Below are positions 1 to 9,480 of a stretch of 64,000 bases of DNA, one piece after another. The position numbers and the translations under genes are program-made. The notes below the pieces were generated by a model. That model did no database searches. It saw only the letters and a list, made by a program, of their open reading frames with translations, and was not told the DNA's origin. The stretch spans positions 15,934,001 through 15,998,000 of the forward strand of contig OY755171.1 in NCBI GenBank assembly GCA_963576735.1. The letters run 5' to 3'. Position 1 is the first letter of the stretch. Each line of letters starts with the position of its first letter. Source of the stretch: Bedellia somnulentella. Lineage: Eukaryota; Arthropoda; Insecta; Lepidoptera; Bedelliidae.

Positions 1-20
1 GCATTTATTCTTGATTATAT

Positions 21-455
21 ATACATACATATACTCACGGCTGTAATTCCCTATAAGGGGTAGCCAGAGCCAAGATATTATAAATTCCTCAGCCACGTTT
101 GGAAGTTGAGTGGGGAAAAGGCGGTAAAATAAAGGTTTTTGGTGATGGGTCTCCAACCGCATCGCCCAAAAATCCAATAAAAAGTCTACCCTTAAGAGCT
201 TATTCCATTACACTTTGTCGTTTCTGAATTCAGACGTCCTTCGAAGTAACTGCCGCAGACGCTTGTTATTCCACTACATAAATTTGTCTACTTTTCAGAA
301 GCCTAGCGTTCTGAACGTTATTCCACTAGTCTGAATTCAGATTCTGTGGCTCTCAGACGTCTGCATGCAGTCAAATGGAATAAGCTCATTAGTCGCCTCT
401 TACGACACCCGTGGTTAGAAAGGGGTAGCGACATTCTAAGCCGGCACTACAAGGC
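21..455 (-). repeat. Rep1 SINE-like copy split by a MITE
   Basis: Minus-strand copy of Rep1. The plus strand runs from CATACATATACTCACGG at the left (the 3' tail) to GCCGGCACTAC at the right (the 5' head). It is continuous except for a 194-bp insertion at 195-388. The fused body matches the other Rep1 copies, for example 41258-41500. Confidence 0.85.
195..388. mobile_element. MITE with TTA target duplication (PIF/Harbinger-like)
   Basis: A 194-bp insertion inside Rep1. The left end reads AGAGCTTATTCCATT and the right end AATGGAATAAGCTCA, which are terminal inverted repeats matching at 14 of 15 positions. TTA stands directly on both sides (192-194 and 389-391). In intact Rep1 the site reads CCCTTAGTCGCC, so one TTA was duplicated. 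There is no coding capacity. A second copy lies at 35802-35974. A three-base TTA/TAA duplication is the known signature of PIF/Harbinger transposons; the superfamily assignment is inference. Confidence 0.8.
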
Positions 456-789
456 ATTTTCTTGATTATTACTAGCATTATTAACATACTAGCATATTTT
501 AGTAGCATAGCTACTAAATACTAGTATAATATCATAAGCATGACGAATATTCTTCTTACACCAAATTATATTATGACAGATACTATATAGAAACTACTAG
601 ACAGTGAGTTTCAATGTTAGAGTTGTTTCCAGAATTTTATCTAATCTTACGATATAACACAGTATCAGTTACAAGATAGTTCTAGGACGACGGAAAATAA
701 AATTATTATTTTTATTTCTTTGATATTTTCAAAATATTATTGATATATTATATGAAAGATAGACTATATGTTATTATAACAGTAGTTGT
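456..789. other. No recognisable feature
   Basis: AT-rich sequence between two Rep1 copies. I see no open frame, tandem repeat or element end that I can support. Confidence 0.5.
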
Positions 790-963
790 AAAGTGTCGGC
801 TTAAAATAGCACTACCCATTTCCTTTCCGTGGGTGTACGTAAGAGGCGACTAAAAGTATTGGGGTATTTTATTGGATTTTTGGACTATGCGGTTAGAGAC
901 CCATCACCAACAACCTTTTTTTACCATCTTTTTTTATTTATAGCCGTGAGTATATGTATGTAA
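790..963 (+). repeat. Rep1 copy, internally deleted
   Basis: Plus-strand Rep1 starting at GTGTCGGCTTAAAATAGCACTACC and ending in GTGAGTATATGTATG. The stretch normally carrying the CCACTCAACTTCC and GGCTACCCC parts is missing, so the copy is about 70 bp short. Confidence 0.75.
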
Positions 964-1357
964 GCTATTTTTGTGTCATGTTACTCAAACATACACAGCC
1001 TTTTGTAATCTTTGAGAATAATAATAACAGTGTTGTTATGATCTTAACCTTTTCTTATAAACCTATTAATAGTCTACAAGCTAAGATAGAAAATAGCTCC
1101 GTCAGCAAGAGTTCAGAAAGCTGAGATTCAATCCTGATATTTCAAGTACAACATTGAACTTAACGACGCGGTCATAATGACTAGATTATCTGCAAAGAAT
1201 GTTAGTGAGTTTATCCGGAACGCTGAATCGTAGGACTTGGGAGCCATTTACAGTACGCAGTTTGGTGTAGCTTGGCCTTAATTTAGTTTTTAACTATGTT
1301 ACTTGTACGTTAATAAGGCAAACTACTGTAATTGGGCTGCGGAGTACTTTATCTGTT
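964..1357. other. No recognisable feature
   Basis: No coding or repeat signal that I can support. Confidence 0.4.
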
Positions 1358-1495
1358 GCTGAATAGAATAGAAAATTTCAGTCTAAATAGTTATAAAAAT
1401 AATACTGTTAAATATAAGTACAAATTGGCGGCCTGATTTATTACAGAAATCTCTTCCAGATAACCTAATAAATTAAACTTGTTATTGAATGTTTT
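1358..1495 (-). repeat. LINE 3' end with TTCTA-type tail
   Basis: Starts GAATAGAATAGAAAATT and contains TACAAATTGGCGG and CTCTTCCAGA. It matches 34445-34745 and 55214-55362 in the same order. Read on the minus strand, this would be a 3' terminus ending in TTCTATTCTATTC after a TGTACAATAAAGA-type end, as in some lepidopteran LINEs. No coding part is recognised. Confidence 0.5.
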
Positions 1496-1699
1496 TTATC
1501 GTCCATATGCTGATAAGCTTACTTATGCAAAGATCTGCAAGTCTGCAAATCTTTGATTTAAACAACCCAGGATCCAACCTGAGACATCCGGATTGCTAAA
1601 AAAGTATTTTACCGCCACGCTACGTAGGCAGTCTATTACCGAATCAATTCCGCGCCTTTTACTAAATCAGTCTGAGACTGAAGTTTCGAGTCTCTTAAA

Positions 1700-1955
1700 C
1701 ACATACATATATACATATATTCTCGGCTATAAATCCCTTAACGGGGTAGCCAGAGCTTTGGAATGAGAAATTCCTCAGCCACTTTTGGAAGTTGATTGGG
1801 GAAAAGATGGTAATAATAAATAATGTTTTTGGTGACGGGTCTCCAACCACATTGCCCATAAATTACTTAAGAAGCCCCTATACCCTTAGTCGCCTCTTAC
1901 GATCACCCACGGGTAGAAATGGGGTAGTGTTATTCTAAGCCGACACTACACGGCA
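1700..1955 (-). repeat. Rep1 copy, near full length
   Basis: Tail at left (ACATACATATATACATATATTCTCGGC), head at right ending CGACACTACACGGCA. The body aligns with the other Rep1 copies throughout. Confidence 0.85.
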
Positions 1956-2365
1956 AAATAATTTAACTATAATTTATCAATCCAAATTAAGTTTAATAAG
2001 ATATCTTCTAGAAAATATTAAGAGAAGCAACAAGTAGTATTAAACAAATCAATTTGGCTGTCATTTATCTGTTACGCATACCGACCCGTCCAACTTCCTC
2101 TAAATTGATACAAACGACTGTTTGCTCCAATAAATTAGATGGTAGGAAATATTTGAAGGGAAGTCAACTACAAGTTGAGATATATTGCGGTTGGGAGGCA
2201 TACCACAGTTGGCAATATTGGCCATAAATATGGCATTGTTGGCAAAGTTGCCAAACGCGAAGGTGATACAACGACTGCCAATATTTTCAGAACGAATCGA
2301 TAGCAAAATAATCCTTGCGGTACTGTAATCGTTCCGCGATATGTTGTAAAATTTGTTACATACAT

Positions 2366-2465
2366 TCATACATATACTGACGCCATTATTTCACATTGGG
2401 GTAGGCAGAGACTATCGATCGCCGCTTCGTATGAACCTTTAAAATTTTGAGAGGTGTATGAAACA
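2366..2465 (-). repeat. LINE-S 3' end fragment
   Basis: The plus strand reads CATACATATACTGACGCC, then GGGGTAGGCAGAGACTATCGATCGCC. On the minus strand this encodes the C-terminal part of a LINE protein (around SIVSAYP) and runs into the TATG tail. Only the last roughly 30 codons remain. Confidence 0.6.
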
Positions 2466-2549
2466 TGATGACTAGAGAAACTCAGGATAAATAAAAAATA
2501 CTTTTTACCTAAGATAGCACTACCTTATTAATGTCTGTGGTGCCATAAT

Positions 2550-2987
2550 GTTTTTTTTTTAGTGATTGCCATGTAAAATGTTAGGGAATCAATAAGTTTT
2601 TTTTTTGATGATTCTCGTAAGTTCTAAAGCGCTATAAATATATTAATAATTATACAAAAAATAACATATCTATCGCCTTGGTTTACCCCTTTAAGAGTTT
2701 TAATCATGTGCATAAGTAACTATTACTATAACGACTGAAATTCTTGTCATTTGATGATGTCAGCTTATCTTACACGCTCGTAATAATTACTAAGTGCTTA
2801 CTTAGCGAGTCGTGAAATTAAATTGAATTTAAACACTCGGCACTCAAGTTGGCTTATCTCTCATGTTACATTTTAGCTAAGGCTTAATTCATTAATCTCC
2901 TTATTAAATAGTACATCAAAATCTAAATAAATGCAACAAATATTTGTTTATCATTTCATACAACCATTGCTGGTGTTCGAATCCTAC
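2550..2987. other. No recognisable feature
   Basis: AT-rich sequence. A short stretch at 2507-2550 resembles part of the Rep1 head, but too weakly to call. Confidence 0.4.
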
Positions 2988-3090
2988 AAGACCATCACCG
3001 ACCACCCTTATTTTACCATCTTTACCCGACTTAACTTCTGATCTTCTAGGGATTATTTATAGCCGTGAGTATGTGTATGTATGTATGTAA
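2988..3090 (+). repeat. Rep1 3' fragment
   Basis: 5'-truncated Rep1. It begins near AGACCATCACCGACCACCC and ends TAGCCGTGAGTATGTGTATGTATGTATG. Confidence 0.75.
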
Positions 3091-3369
3091 ATCCAACAAG
3101 ATATTTTATAAACTTAACATTGGTTTTAATGAAACTATAGAAATCGAGTTGATTTCTCAATGTTTAGGGTTCTGTTTCAAAAAGGAAATTAGTTAGATTT
3201 CGCTGTTTCTCCATCTATCACCAGAAAGTATTTAACTCAAAAAATATTAGGCTATGTGACTGGAGAATTCTCTTATACTATTCATTTCTTAAAATCTTCA
3301 TCCAATTTTAATTCTAAAAGTGAAAAAGCGCTTTACACTCCTAAGCTCTGGATACCGTATATTATACTA

Positions 3370-3480
3370 AAAAAATAAAATAAATAAATAAAATAATTAT
3401 TTATTTCAAAATAAAAAGATTAATCTTTGTTTTTTGAACGTCAAATTTTAACTTAATACTAAGTTTACTTCGGCTATACT
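3370..3480 (-). repeat. 3' tail of a CR1/jockey-like LINE
   Basis: Reverse complement of the 3' untranslated end seen at 25780-25870. Shared blocks are TTTCAAAATAAAAAGATTAATC, TTTTTTGAACGTCAAA and CTTAATACTAAGTT. Nothing of the coding region is left. Confidence 0.55.
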
Positions 3481-3739
3481 TTCCTTAAAGACGTAGCATA
3501 AACTTCTGCATTTATTTATCTATTGAGGTTGATACAGGTTCATTTAGTATTATAAAAATCGCTGAGAGACCTACATACACTGCAAAATGCCCAATACACG
3601 AGACTTAATAGATTCTCCGCTCTGGCTACCCGTTTTAGAGAGTATAGCTGAGATAAGCTTTTACAATATATCTTCAGCAGATAATGAGCAAGGATTTAAA
3701 GAAACGAGGAAATTTTAATTACACCTATGATTTTGTCCT

Positions 3740-4224
3740 TTCCCGTCGAGTAAAGATCTTCCTCTTCGAATCTGTGGTGAAATCCGTACTGCTCTTTGGC
3801 TTTGAAACGAAGAGAGTGACAAATGGGCTGACGAATAAGCTCCAAGTCTTCGTCAACAAGTCCCTGAGGTAAATCCTCCGCATTTACTGGCCAATGACAA
3901 TCCGGAACGTGGACCTGTGGAACCAATGCCAGCAGACTCCAGTTGTGACTGACATCGCACTGAGAAAATGGAGGTGGATGGGGCGCACATTTCGAAGAGG
4001 GACCACAAACGCCAGCATCGCTTTCGAGTGGAAACCACCGGACGGCAAGCGAGCCCGCGGCTGTCCCGTACACACTTGGCGCAGGAGAGTGGAGAGCGAG
4101 CTGCGAGCGGCGGGACTGAGCTGGAGTGCGGCCAGGGAACTCGCAGCAGACAGGAAGGCGTGGCGGGAGCTTGTGCAGGCCCTGTGCACCAGTGAGGTGC
4201 CATAGGACGACAACAACAACAACA
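3740..4224 (+). pseudogene. RTE-like LINE, C-terminal end of ORF (one nonsense codon)
   Basis: C-terminal region of a non-LTR retrotransposon polyprotein, downstream of the reverse transcriptase palm. One frame is open from about 3740 to 4205 except for TAA at 3870-3872, which lies between NKSLR and ILRIYWP and looks like CAA to TAA. Readable motifs in order are SVLLFGFET, TNKLQVFVNK, ILRIYWP, RNVDLW, RKWRWMGR, a basic GKRARGCPVHTWRRR block and LAADRKAWRELVQALC. The stop is followed at once by GACGACAACAACAACAAC, a short 3' end with an AAC-repeat tail as is usual for RTE-clade elements. The stretch is much richer in G+C than its surroundings. Endonuclease and catalytic residues are absent because the copy is 5'-truncated. 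The clade is inferred from motif style; that it is a LINE end is quite sure. Confidence 0.8.
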
Positions 4225-4225
4225 T

Positions 4226-4971
4226 GGCTATGACTTCGAAAATCTACATCTTCTCAGTCATTGATTAAAATGGACAAAAAGGTAAATTAGCAAAAACTAA
4301 CACACTCAGTGAGTTTTCTCGCACATTGTACGAGTATATTTTTTCTAATAAATCAAAGGCCGAATATAGTAATAGCTTATAATAAAGCATAATAAATAAA
4401 CAGGATGTACTCGGAAATAATATGAAGTATTACGTAGAATTTATTATCCTTAATAATTTCCTCATCGTTCTACGGAAGGATAAAGGAACATGTGAATACA
4501 CTGGAGTGGAAAATGCCTTTATGCATGAAAACATATGTATCTCAATTCTGTAAGCTGATAGCAACCCGGTCTTGATTGCGAAAGATTATAGTAACAGATT
4601 CATGAAATATTGATTGCCTTATCTTATAACAGAAAGGAAATATTACAAATCATTTGTAAAAGTCTCAGTTTTTCTGAGAAATGGAATTTATTTGGTTTGG
4701 TGCTAGGGGCTTTCTGAGTGGCGATGCTCAAAATAAACAAAGGTTTTTTTTCAATTTTCAGTAAAATGTTTTAATCCTTAGTAATATTATTTCCAATGAT
4801 GGGTAGCTTAACCTTGAAATTTCGGGGAAACATATTTCGAATTTTTCAATAGAAATTCATTAATTTGCATTTTTGTTTATCTCCCACAATATTTTTTTCG
4901 TTTGATCTATGCCGTATAAGTGTTTTTTTAGTAAATTATTTATTTCTTTCCGATTATGGTTTGGGTGATGT
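4226..4971. other. No recognisable feature
   Basis: AT-rich sequence with no open frame or repeat boundary that I can support. Confidence 0.4.
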
Positions 4972-5087
4972 ATCGGTTAGAATGAGATGACAGTATACGA
5001 TACTAAGTAAGTGCGAAAGAGATGGCTGTTTTATACCAGGCGATATCTGGTTAAATAGTCGCTTGTACTGGCTATGCAGAAATGCAT
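4972..5087. repeat. Diverged copy of the MITE at 32199-32327
   Basis: Shares CGGTTAGAATGAGATG, CAGTATACGATACTAAGTAA and AGATGGCTG with 32225-32285 and continues with matching GGTTAAATA and CTTG blocks. The terminal inverted repeats visible in the other copy have decayed here. Confidence 0.65.
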
Positions 5088-6157
5088 AATCCGAAAGAAA
5101 ACAACAATCTTGCTAACACAGTCTGTTTGACACAGCCTTATTTATGACAGACAGATAGACAACGATGTCTTACGCCCGATTTCTGAATTGAGTATTCGAG
5201 CTGAGAACGACTTAAGATTTCAATGCGACAGAACCGGGTCCCGTTTTTACATTTATAAAAACCCAATTATTTAATGATTTTGTGTATGAAATTCAAATCA
5301 AAAAGTCGTGTTTAACACCTCAAATCATTTTTAAGGAACGTATTTAACTTTACCACACACGTTTGATGACAAAAAAACATAACCTATTTTAATCAATACA
5401 ATATTCCACTTTCTTTGCTTAATAATTTCATACTTATACTAAATGAACCTTTCAGATCTAATAATCTGCTAGCTATGCCGCGGACCGACAGAAACATAGA
5501 CTTAGTAAAACTTTAGGGGTTTCTATAAGACTACGAAACCCTAAATAAAGTTGCATATTTTCGAGAAGTAAAGGTTGGAAAAATGTAACTATACCCAAAC
5601 CTCTTTTTGTCAATACACAGAAAAAATTTGGTCCAGATTATTAGGGGTAAGACCGCTAAATGTACATCTTTGTTCAATCAGCAAAAAAGTTCAACCAGTT
5701 CTGATTTTGTGTATACTCATACACAAATCAGAAATTACTGATTGTGGACCCAATTTAGCGAAACCATTTCCTTAAATTATGTCATTGTCATTGAATACTG
5801 TATATGTGTGCTAAATAAAAATTCTTTTCTTTCTTTCTTTCAATCGTTTTTTTGTTGTAATGAGTGATAAATAAAATCTACTTATTTCTGTGTCCTATTG
5901 AAATTACTTATTTCCATATAATATAAATCACTTACAACTCCTGCGTATTTGCGGCAGCTTTTTTTATCATATAAAGGAATGGAACCATGACGACGGTCTA
6001 ATTCTACATAATATTAATGAATTTGTACACTAAAGGAAATAGCTCATAACCTGAAGATATACAGCAGTAATTACATTATCCCATCTCCATCGGACCTGAT
6101 GAATTAACTTAGTCAGTGTATATAGGCTAACATTACCTGTGTCAATAATGTTATGTA
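5088..6157. other. Intergenic, low-complexity patches only
   Basis: Contains a short TTTC repeat near 5825-5840. No supported coding region; a 66-codon open frame at 5575-5775 has no recognisable motif and is probably chance. Confidence 0.4.
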
Positions 6158-6372
6158 CAAACATACACACACGACCATCAATCCCAAAAAGGGGTAGAAG
6201 AATCAGAGATTCTTCAGCCACTTTTGGAAGTTGGGTGGGAAAAAGATTGTATAATAAATGTTATTGGTTACGGGTCTCCAACTGCATTGCCCAAAAAATT
6301 CTTAAAAAGCCCCAATACCCTAGTCCTACCGAATACCGAAGTCACCTCTTACATACACCCGAGGGGAAAAAA
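6158..6372 (-). repeat. Rep1 copy, diverged
   Basis: The tail side reads CATACACACACGACCATC at the left. The body contains CAGCCACTTTTGGAAGTTGG, GGGTCTCCAACTGCATTGCCC and AAAAGCCCCAATACC. The head is degraded beyond CACCTCTTAC. Confidence 0.75.
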
Positions 6373-6994
6373 TATCTCTGTTTAACTTTTTTTGTGTTAG
6401 ATTCCATTGCAAATATTTCTTCAGATAAATATTTAAAATAATTTATATAACCTATGACACCTGCACTATGAATAACCATCAATTGAAGTCCCGTTTATTT
6501 AAATCAGTTTAGTAGTTTAGTTGCTACTGTGAAACACAATTATGTACATACATAAAAGGTTATACACATTTATCAAGACGCACGGCAGTGCGTCAAGCCA
6601 AGCCAAGGCGGCGAGCGCGCACCGTATGTGTATATTACACGAACCATTTGGAGCGACTTTTTACACCATCATAACTCAAAATCTAATCAACATAAACCAA
6701 CCAAATTTGGCTTATTTGTTGATATCAAGGATACAAACTAGTAGCCTAATTTCCATAAATACATAACAAAGGGTTATTAAGATATAAACGTCCAAAAATC
6801 GCGATTTTTTTAGTGACTCACAGACATATAGATCAAAAAGCTAACCCACTTCCAGATATCCCAGGAAGTTGAAATTCGGCATCCAGGTCGGTGATCAAAT
6901 ATTAACAAAGGAAAAAATCTGAAAACGGAGAATTTTTGAGATTTTTCAATATTTCCCTCACAAGAACATTTTGTATAGAAATCATAATCAATTC
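6373..6994. other. No recognisable feature
   Basis: Nothing supported. A 74-codon open frame at 6542-6766 shows no known motif. Confidence 0.4.
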
Positions 6995-6999
6995 CATGA

Positions 7000-7187
7000 T
7001 GTTTACGCCTGATTCGCGTGTATAGGCAATCCGCAGGCGCGGCGGCGCGGAGATCGCTGGCGGGAGAACGCACTACGCAACCAACCACCGTCGACTTGAC
7101 ATACATATTGTAAATGTAATAACTGTCTTATTTAAAAGTAAATGTTTTATTGGCAAGTCTTCGTCTTTATTATTCCTTGCCTTAACA
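7000..7187 (+). repeat. 5' LTR (188 bp)
   Basis: Begins TGTTTACGCC and ends GCCTTAACA, the usual TG...CA ends. It has a GC-rich middle (GGCGCGGCGGCGCGG) in an AT-rich neighbourhood. It differs from the 3' LTR by T/C in GATTCGCG and G/A in CGACTTGACAT. Confidence 0.9.
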
Positions 7188-7189
7188 TT

Positions 7190-7204
7190 TGGCGACCGTG
7201 ACAG
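7190..7204 (+). promoter_or_regulatory. Primer binding site of the miniature LTR element
   Basis: TGGCGACCGTGACAGG starts two bases after the 5' LTR. TGG followed by a tRNA 3'-end complement is the expected minus-strand primer site of LTR retrotransposons. The match is of the tRNA-Arg type as I remember it; that part is established knowledge, not checked here. Confidence 0.8.
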
Positions 7205-7366
7205 GACAACCTGCCTCCACTTCTATGGCGCCTTGGACGTGTGTCACGCCTCTATCCAGGAGCGGACAGTGTTAGCCGGGTTGCTGATGTAACCACATCA
7301 AAAGGGGTCTTACGTAGAGCAGTAAATAGGCTTTGTTTACTACCCCACGAGAATATTAAAAGCTAA
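7205..7366 (+). pseudogene. C-terminal fragment of BEL/Pao pol (integrase end)
   Basis: An open frame of 54 codons without its own start, ending in TAA. It shows PPLLWRLGRV, RLYPGAD, RVADVTTSKG and LRRAVNRLCLLP, the same order and spacing as the end of the BEL/Pao integrase ORF at 63350-63470 (PPLLWRRGRV, KLYPGADG, RVADIKT, VRRAINRLCLL). This is the C-terminal domain following the integrase core. The frame begins immediately after the primer binding site, so one internal deletion joined the site to the end of pol. The joint falls at GACAGGAC/GACAAC, which hints at microhomology. It is not functional alone. Confidence 0.85.
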
Positions 7367-7395
7367 CTACATCAAGCTTTCAACGTTCCGGAGGA

Positions 7396-7583
7396 TGTTT
7401 ACGCCTGATCCGCGTGTATAGGCAATCCGCAGGCGCGGCGGCGCGGAGATCGCTGGCGGGAGAACGCACTACGCAACCAACCACCGTCGACTTAACATAC
7501 ATATTGTAAATGTAATAACTGTCTTATTTAAAAGTAAATGTTTTATTGGCAAGTCTTCGTCTTTATTATTCCTTGCCTTAACA
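7396..7583 (+). repeat. 3' LTR (188 bp)
   Basis: Near-identical to 7000-7187, preceded by the purine-rich CCGGAGGA and followed by the CATGA duplication. Confidence 0.9.
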
Positions 7584-7588
7584 CATGA

Positions 7589-8092
7589 TGAAATGTCGTT
7601 GACGCTAGTATAAAACTCCGTTCTGAATAGGTTTAGGTATGCTATGCATACTTACTTGATCATTCATTAAACTTCGACGCTAAAGTTATTTGCAATTACA
7701 AAACTCAAACTATGAGTATAGGTACTAACTGTACTAGCACAGCCCGGTTGGTTGCGAACAATAGCAATACATTTCTTCAATATATAAAATCTCAGATTCG
7801 ATTCCTGTCGTACTAATTAATAGGTATCATAACACCTAGTACCTATCTCATGTCAGCAGAACGGCGACCACTGTATGAATCATACAGTATGAGTATGACA
7901 CAACATCGGATAGCGTTTTCATAATACATAGATACCTACTAATCATTAAACCTAAGGAAATTAAATAAAATGATTTGATTTTGTGTAATGTCAACGCTCA
8001 TAATCATATTTAATAACATAATACTATTTATGATTGTAATAATGATAATTACATACATGAAATAACATAAACTAACTTAAACTTAGTCGCTA
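7589..8092. other. No recognisable feature
   Basis: AT-rich sequence with no supported gene or repeat. Confidence 0.4.
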
Positions 8093-8290
8093 CCACGTCG
8101 CTACAAGCGTGGGGCCACAGGAGATCACAGGGCAAGACGCGCGGGGTGAGGGGCAGGGGCGGGGCATGACGGGATCTGCGAACGTACCAAAGCGAGCGCC
8201 AGCCGCGCTCATACGCGCGAGCGACCCCATGCTGTTCGGTTGTCTAGCGAAATCCCGCTTATAAGGTTGAGTTTTATGCTTCGTCGTCGT
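8093..8290. other. GC- and CpG-rich island in AT-rich DNA
   Basis: About 200 bp with repeated CpG (GACGCGCGGGG, GCGAGCGCCAGCCGCGC, ACGCGCGAGCGACC), very unlike the surroundings. It could be an unmethylated promoter or first-exon region, or the GC-rich end of an unrecognised element. No coding frame is evident. Confidence 0.35.
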
Positions 8291-8492
8291 ATGAGTTACA
8301 GCTGGTAACGGTGTTGTAAATTCTGCTTTTTTTCTAGCTGATTGTTTTTAGATTGGGTTGTTTGTAGGTTTGTTTCTTTTGCCAAATTCATTGATTTGTT
8401 TGATTAAAATAGTAGATAGATAGTAAGGTAGGTATAAAATCAAACGCAGAAAAAAAAATTACCAACTTATTTCTTAACAAAAAGTAATGATA

Positions 8493-8944
8493 TCCCACCA
8501 AAAACATTTTAAATGTAAAAAATGTTAGCCAAGCAAATACAATACAAAAATTTATAATATTTTAACTAAAAGACTTCGCAGACAAAAGGATTGATATCTG
8601 AATGGTTGCCAAGCACTGCAGATAATCCTGAAATACAAAGTAGATAACAAGTTAAATTAAAGTTTTGATTTAATTTGGCTAGTTTTCACCACAAAATCAA
8701 ATTAAAATGTACCTAGCAAATAAGTTGATTATCATGATAACTCGTATGTGGAAACGAGCCAAGTTAAATCAAAACTTTAATTTAACTTGTTATCTACTTT
8801 GTATTTCAGGATTATCTGCAGTGCTTGGCAACCATTCAGATATCAATCCTTTTGTCTGCGAAGTCTTTTAGTTAACATATTATAAATTTTTGTATTGTAT
8901 TTGCTTGGCTAACATTTTTTACATTTAAAATGTTTTTGGTGGGA
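8493..8944. mobile_element. Long foldback (palindromic) element
   Basis: Two arms of about 190 bases are near-perfect reverse complements. The left arm starts TCCCACCAAAAACATTTT and passes through CAAGCACTGCAGATAATCC; the right arm starts around AGCCAAGTTAAATC and ends AATGTTTTTGGTGGGA. The spacer is about 60 bases and contains the palindrome TTATCATGATAA. TA stands just outside both ends (8491-8492 and 8945-8946), consistent with a TA-target (Tc1/mariner-type) MITE. There is no open frame. A transcript would fold into a very long hairpin. Confidence 0.8.
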
Positions 8945-8949
8945 TATAT

Positions 8950-9478
8950 AAACTTCCGTAACCCTTATTTTTGGCTTTTCCGTTGTCGGGTAAAAAAAAC
9001 ATTTTGCTATTCCATTAAAATCTAAAACTTTGCGTTTTTTAAATAAAAATCCACATTTATAAAGCCATATACAAGTAGTTCTAAAAGCTTGATCAAAGCT
9101 AACAAAATGGACAGCAGCTAAATTAAAATTGAATAAAATTTCAACCGCTTTTTATTCAAAGCGATATTTCCGCAACGGCTTTTGTGAAGTTGCTTAAACA
9201 AACTTTTTACAAAATAAAGGGCTTGAACCTTTCACAAAGTTTGAAATTAAACCACAATTGAACTTGTATTGAATATTCGAACCGCAAATATTTATGGTAC
9301 GCTATTTAGAATAACAGAGGGTGAATGTAAATTTTGTTTGATTGCCTCATTCAGTTTAGTTTTAGAAACTTTGCTTTGTGTCATTATCACAAGGTTAACT
9401 GAAAGTCCTTTGTTGCAAAATTTAAGGAGACTTAGAATTTCAAAAATATGTTTAGTTATTTTCACTTTTATATAAGAG
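8950..9478. other. No recognisable feature
   Basis: AT-rich; short open frames at 9269-9475 carry no motif that I know. Confidence 0.4.
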
Positions 9479-9480
9479 TA

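Larger units (their letters stand above)
7000..7583 (+). mobile_element. Miniature BEL/Pao-type LTR element (deletion derivative)
   Basis: A complete but tiny LTR element: LTR, primer binding site, 54 codons of integrase-ORF C-terminus, short purine-rich stretch, LTR. It is flanked by a CATGA duplication (6995-6999 and 7584-7588). The two 188-bp LTRs differ at only two positions, so insertion was fairly recent. All of gag, protease, reverse transcriptase, RNase H and the integrase core are gone, so it can only move with proteins from a full-length relative. The internal reading frame resembles the element at 63344-64000, but the LTRs are unrelated in sequence and length (188 versus about 500 bp), so it belongs to another BEL/Pao family. 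Confidence 0.85.

Noticed and set aside
2100..2369. 89-codon minus-strand frame
   Set aside because: No motif; overlaps the start of a LINE-S end, and a second frame is equally open.
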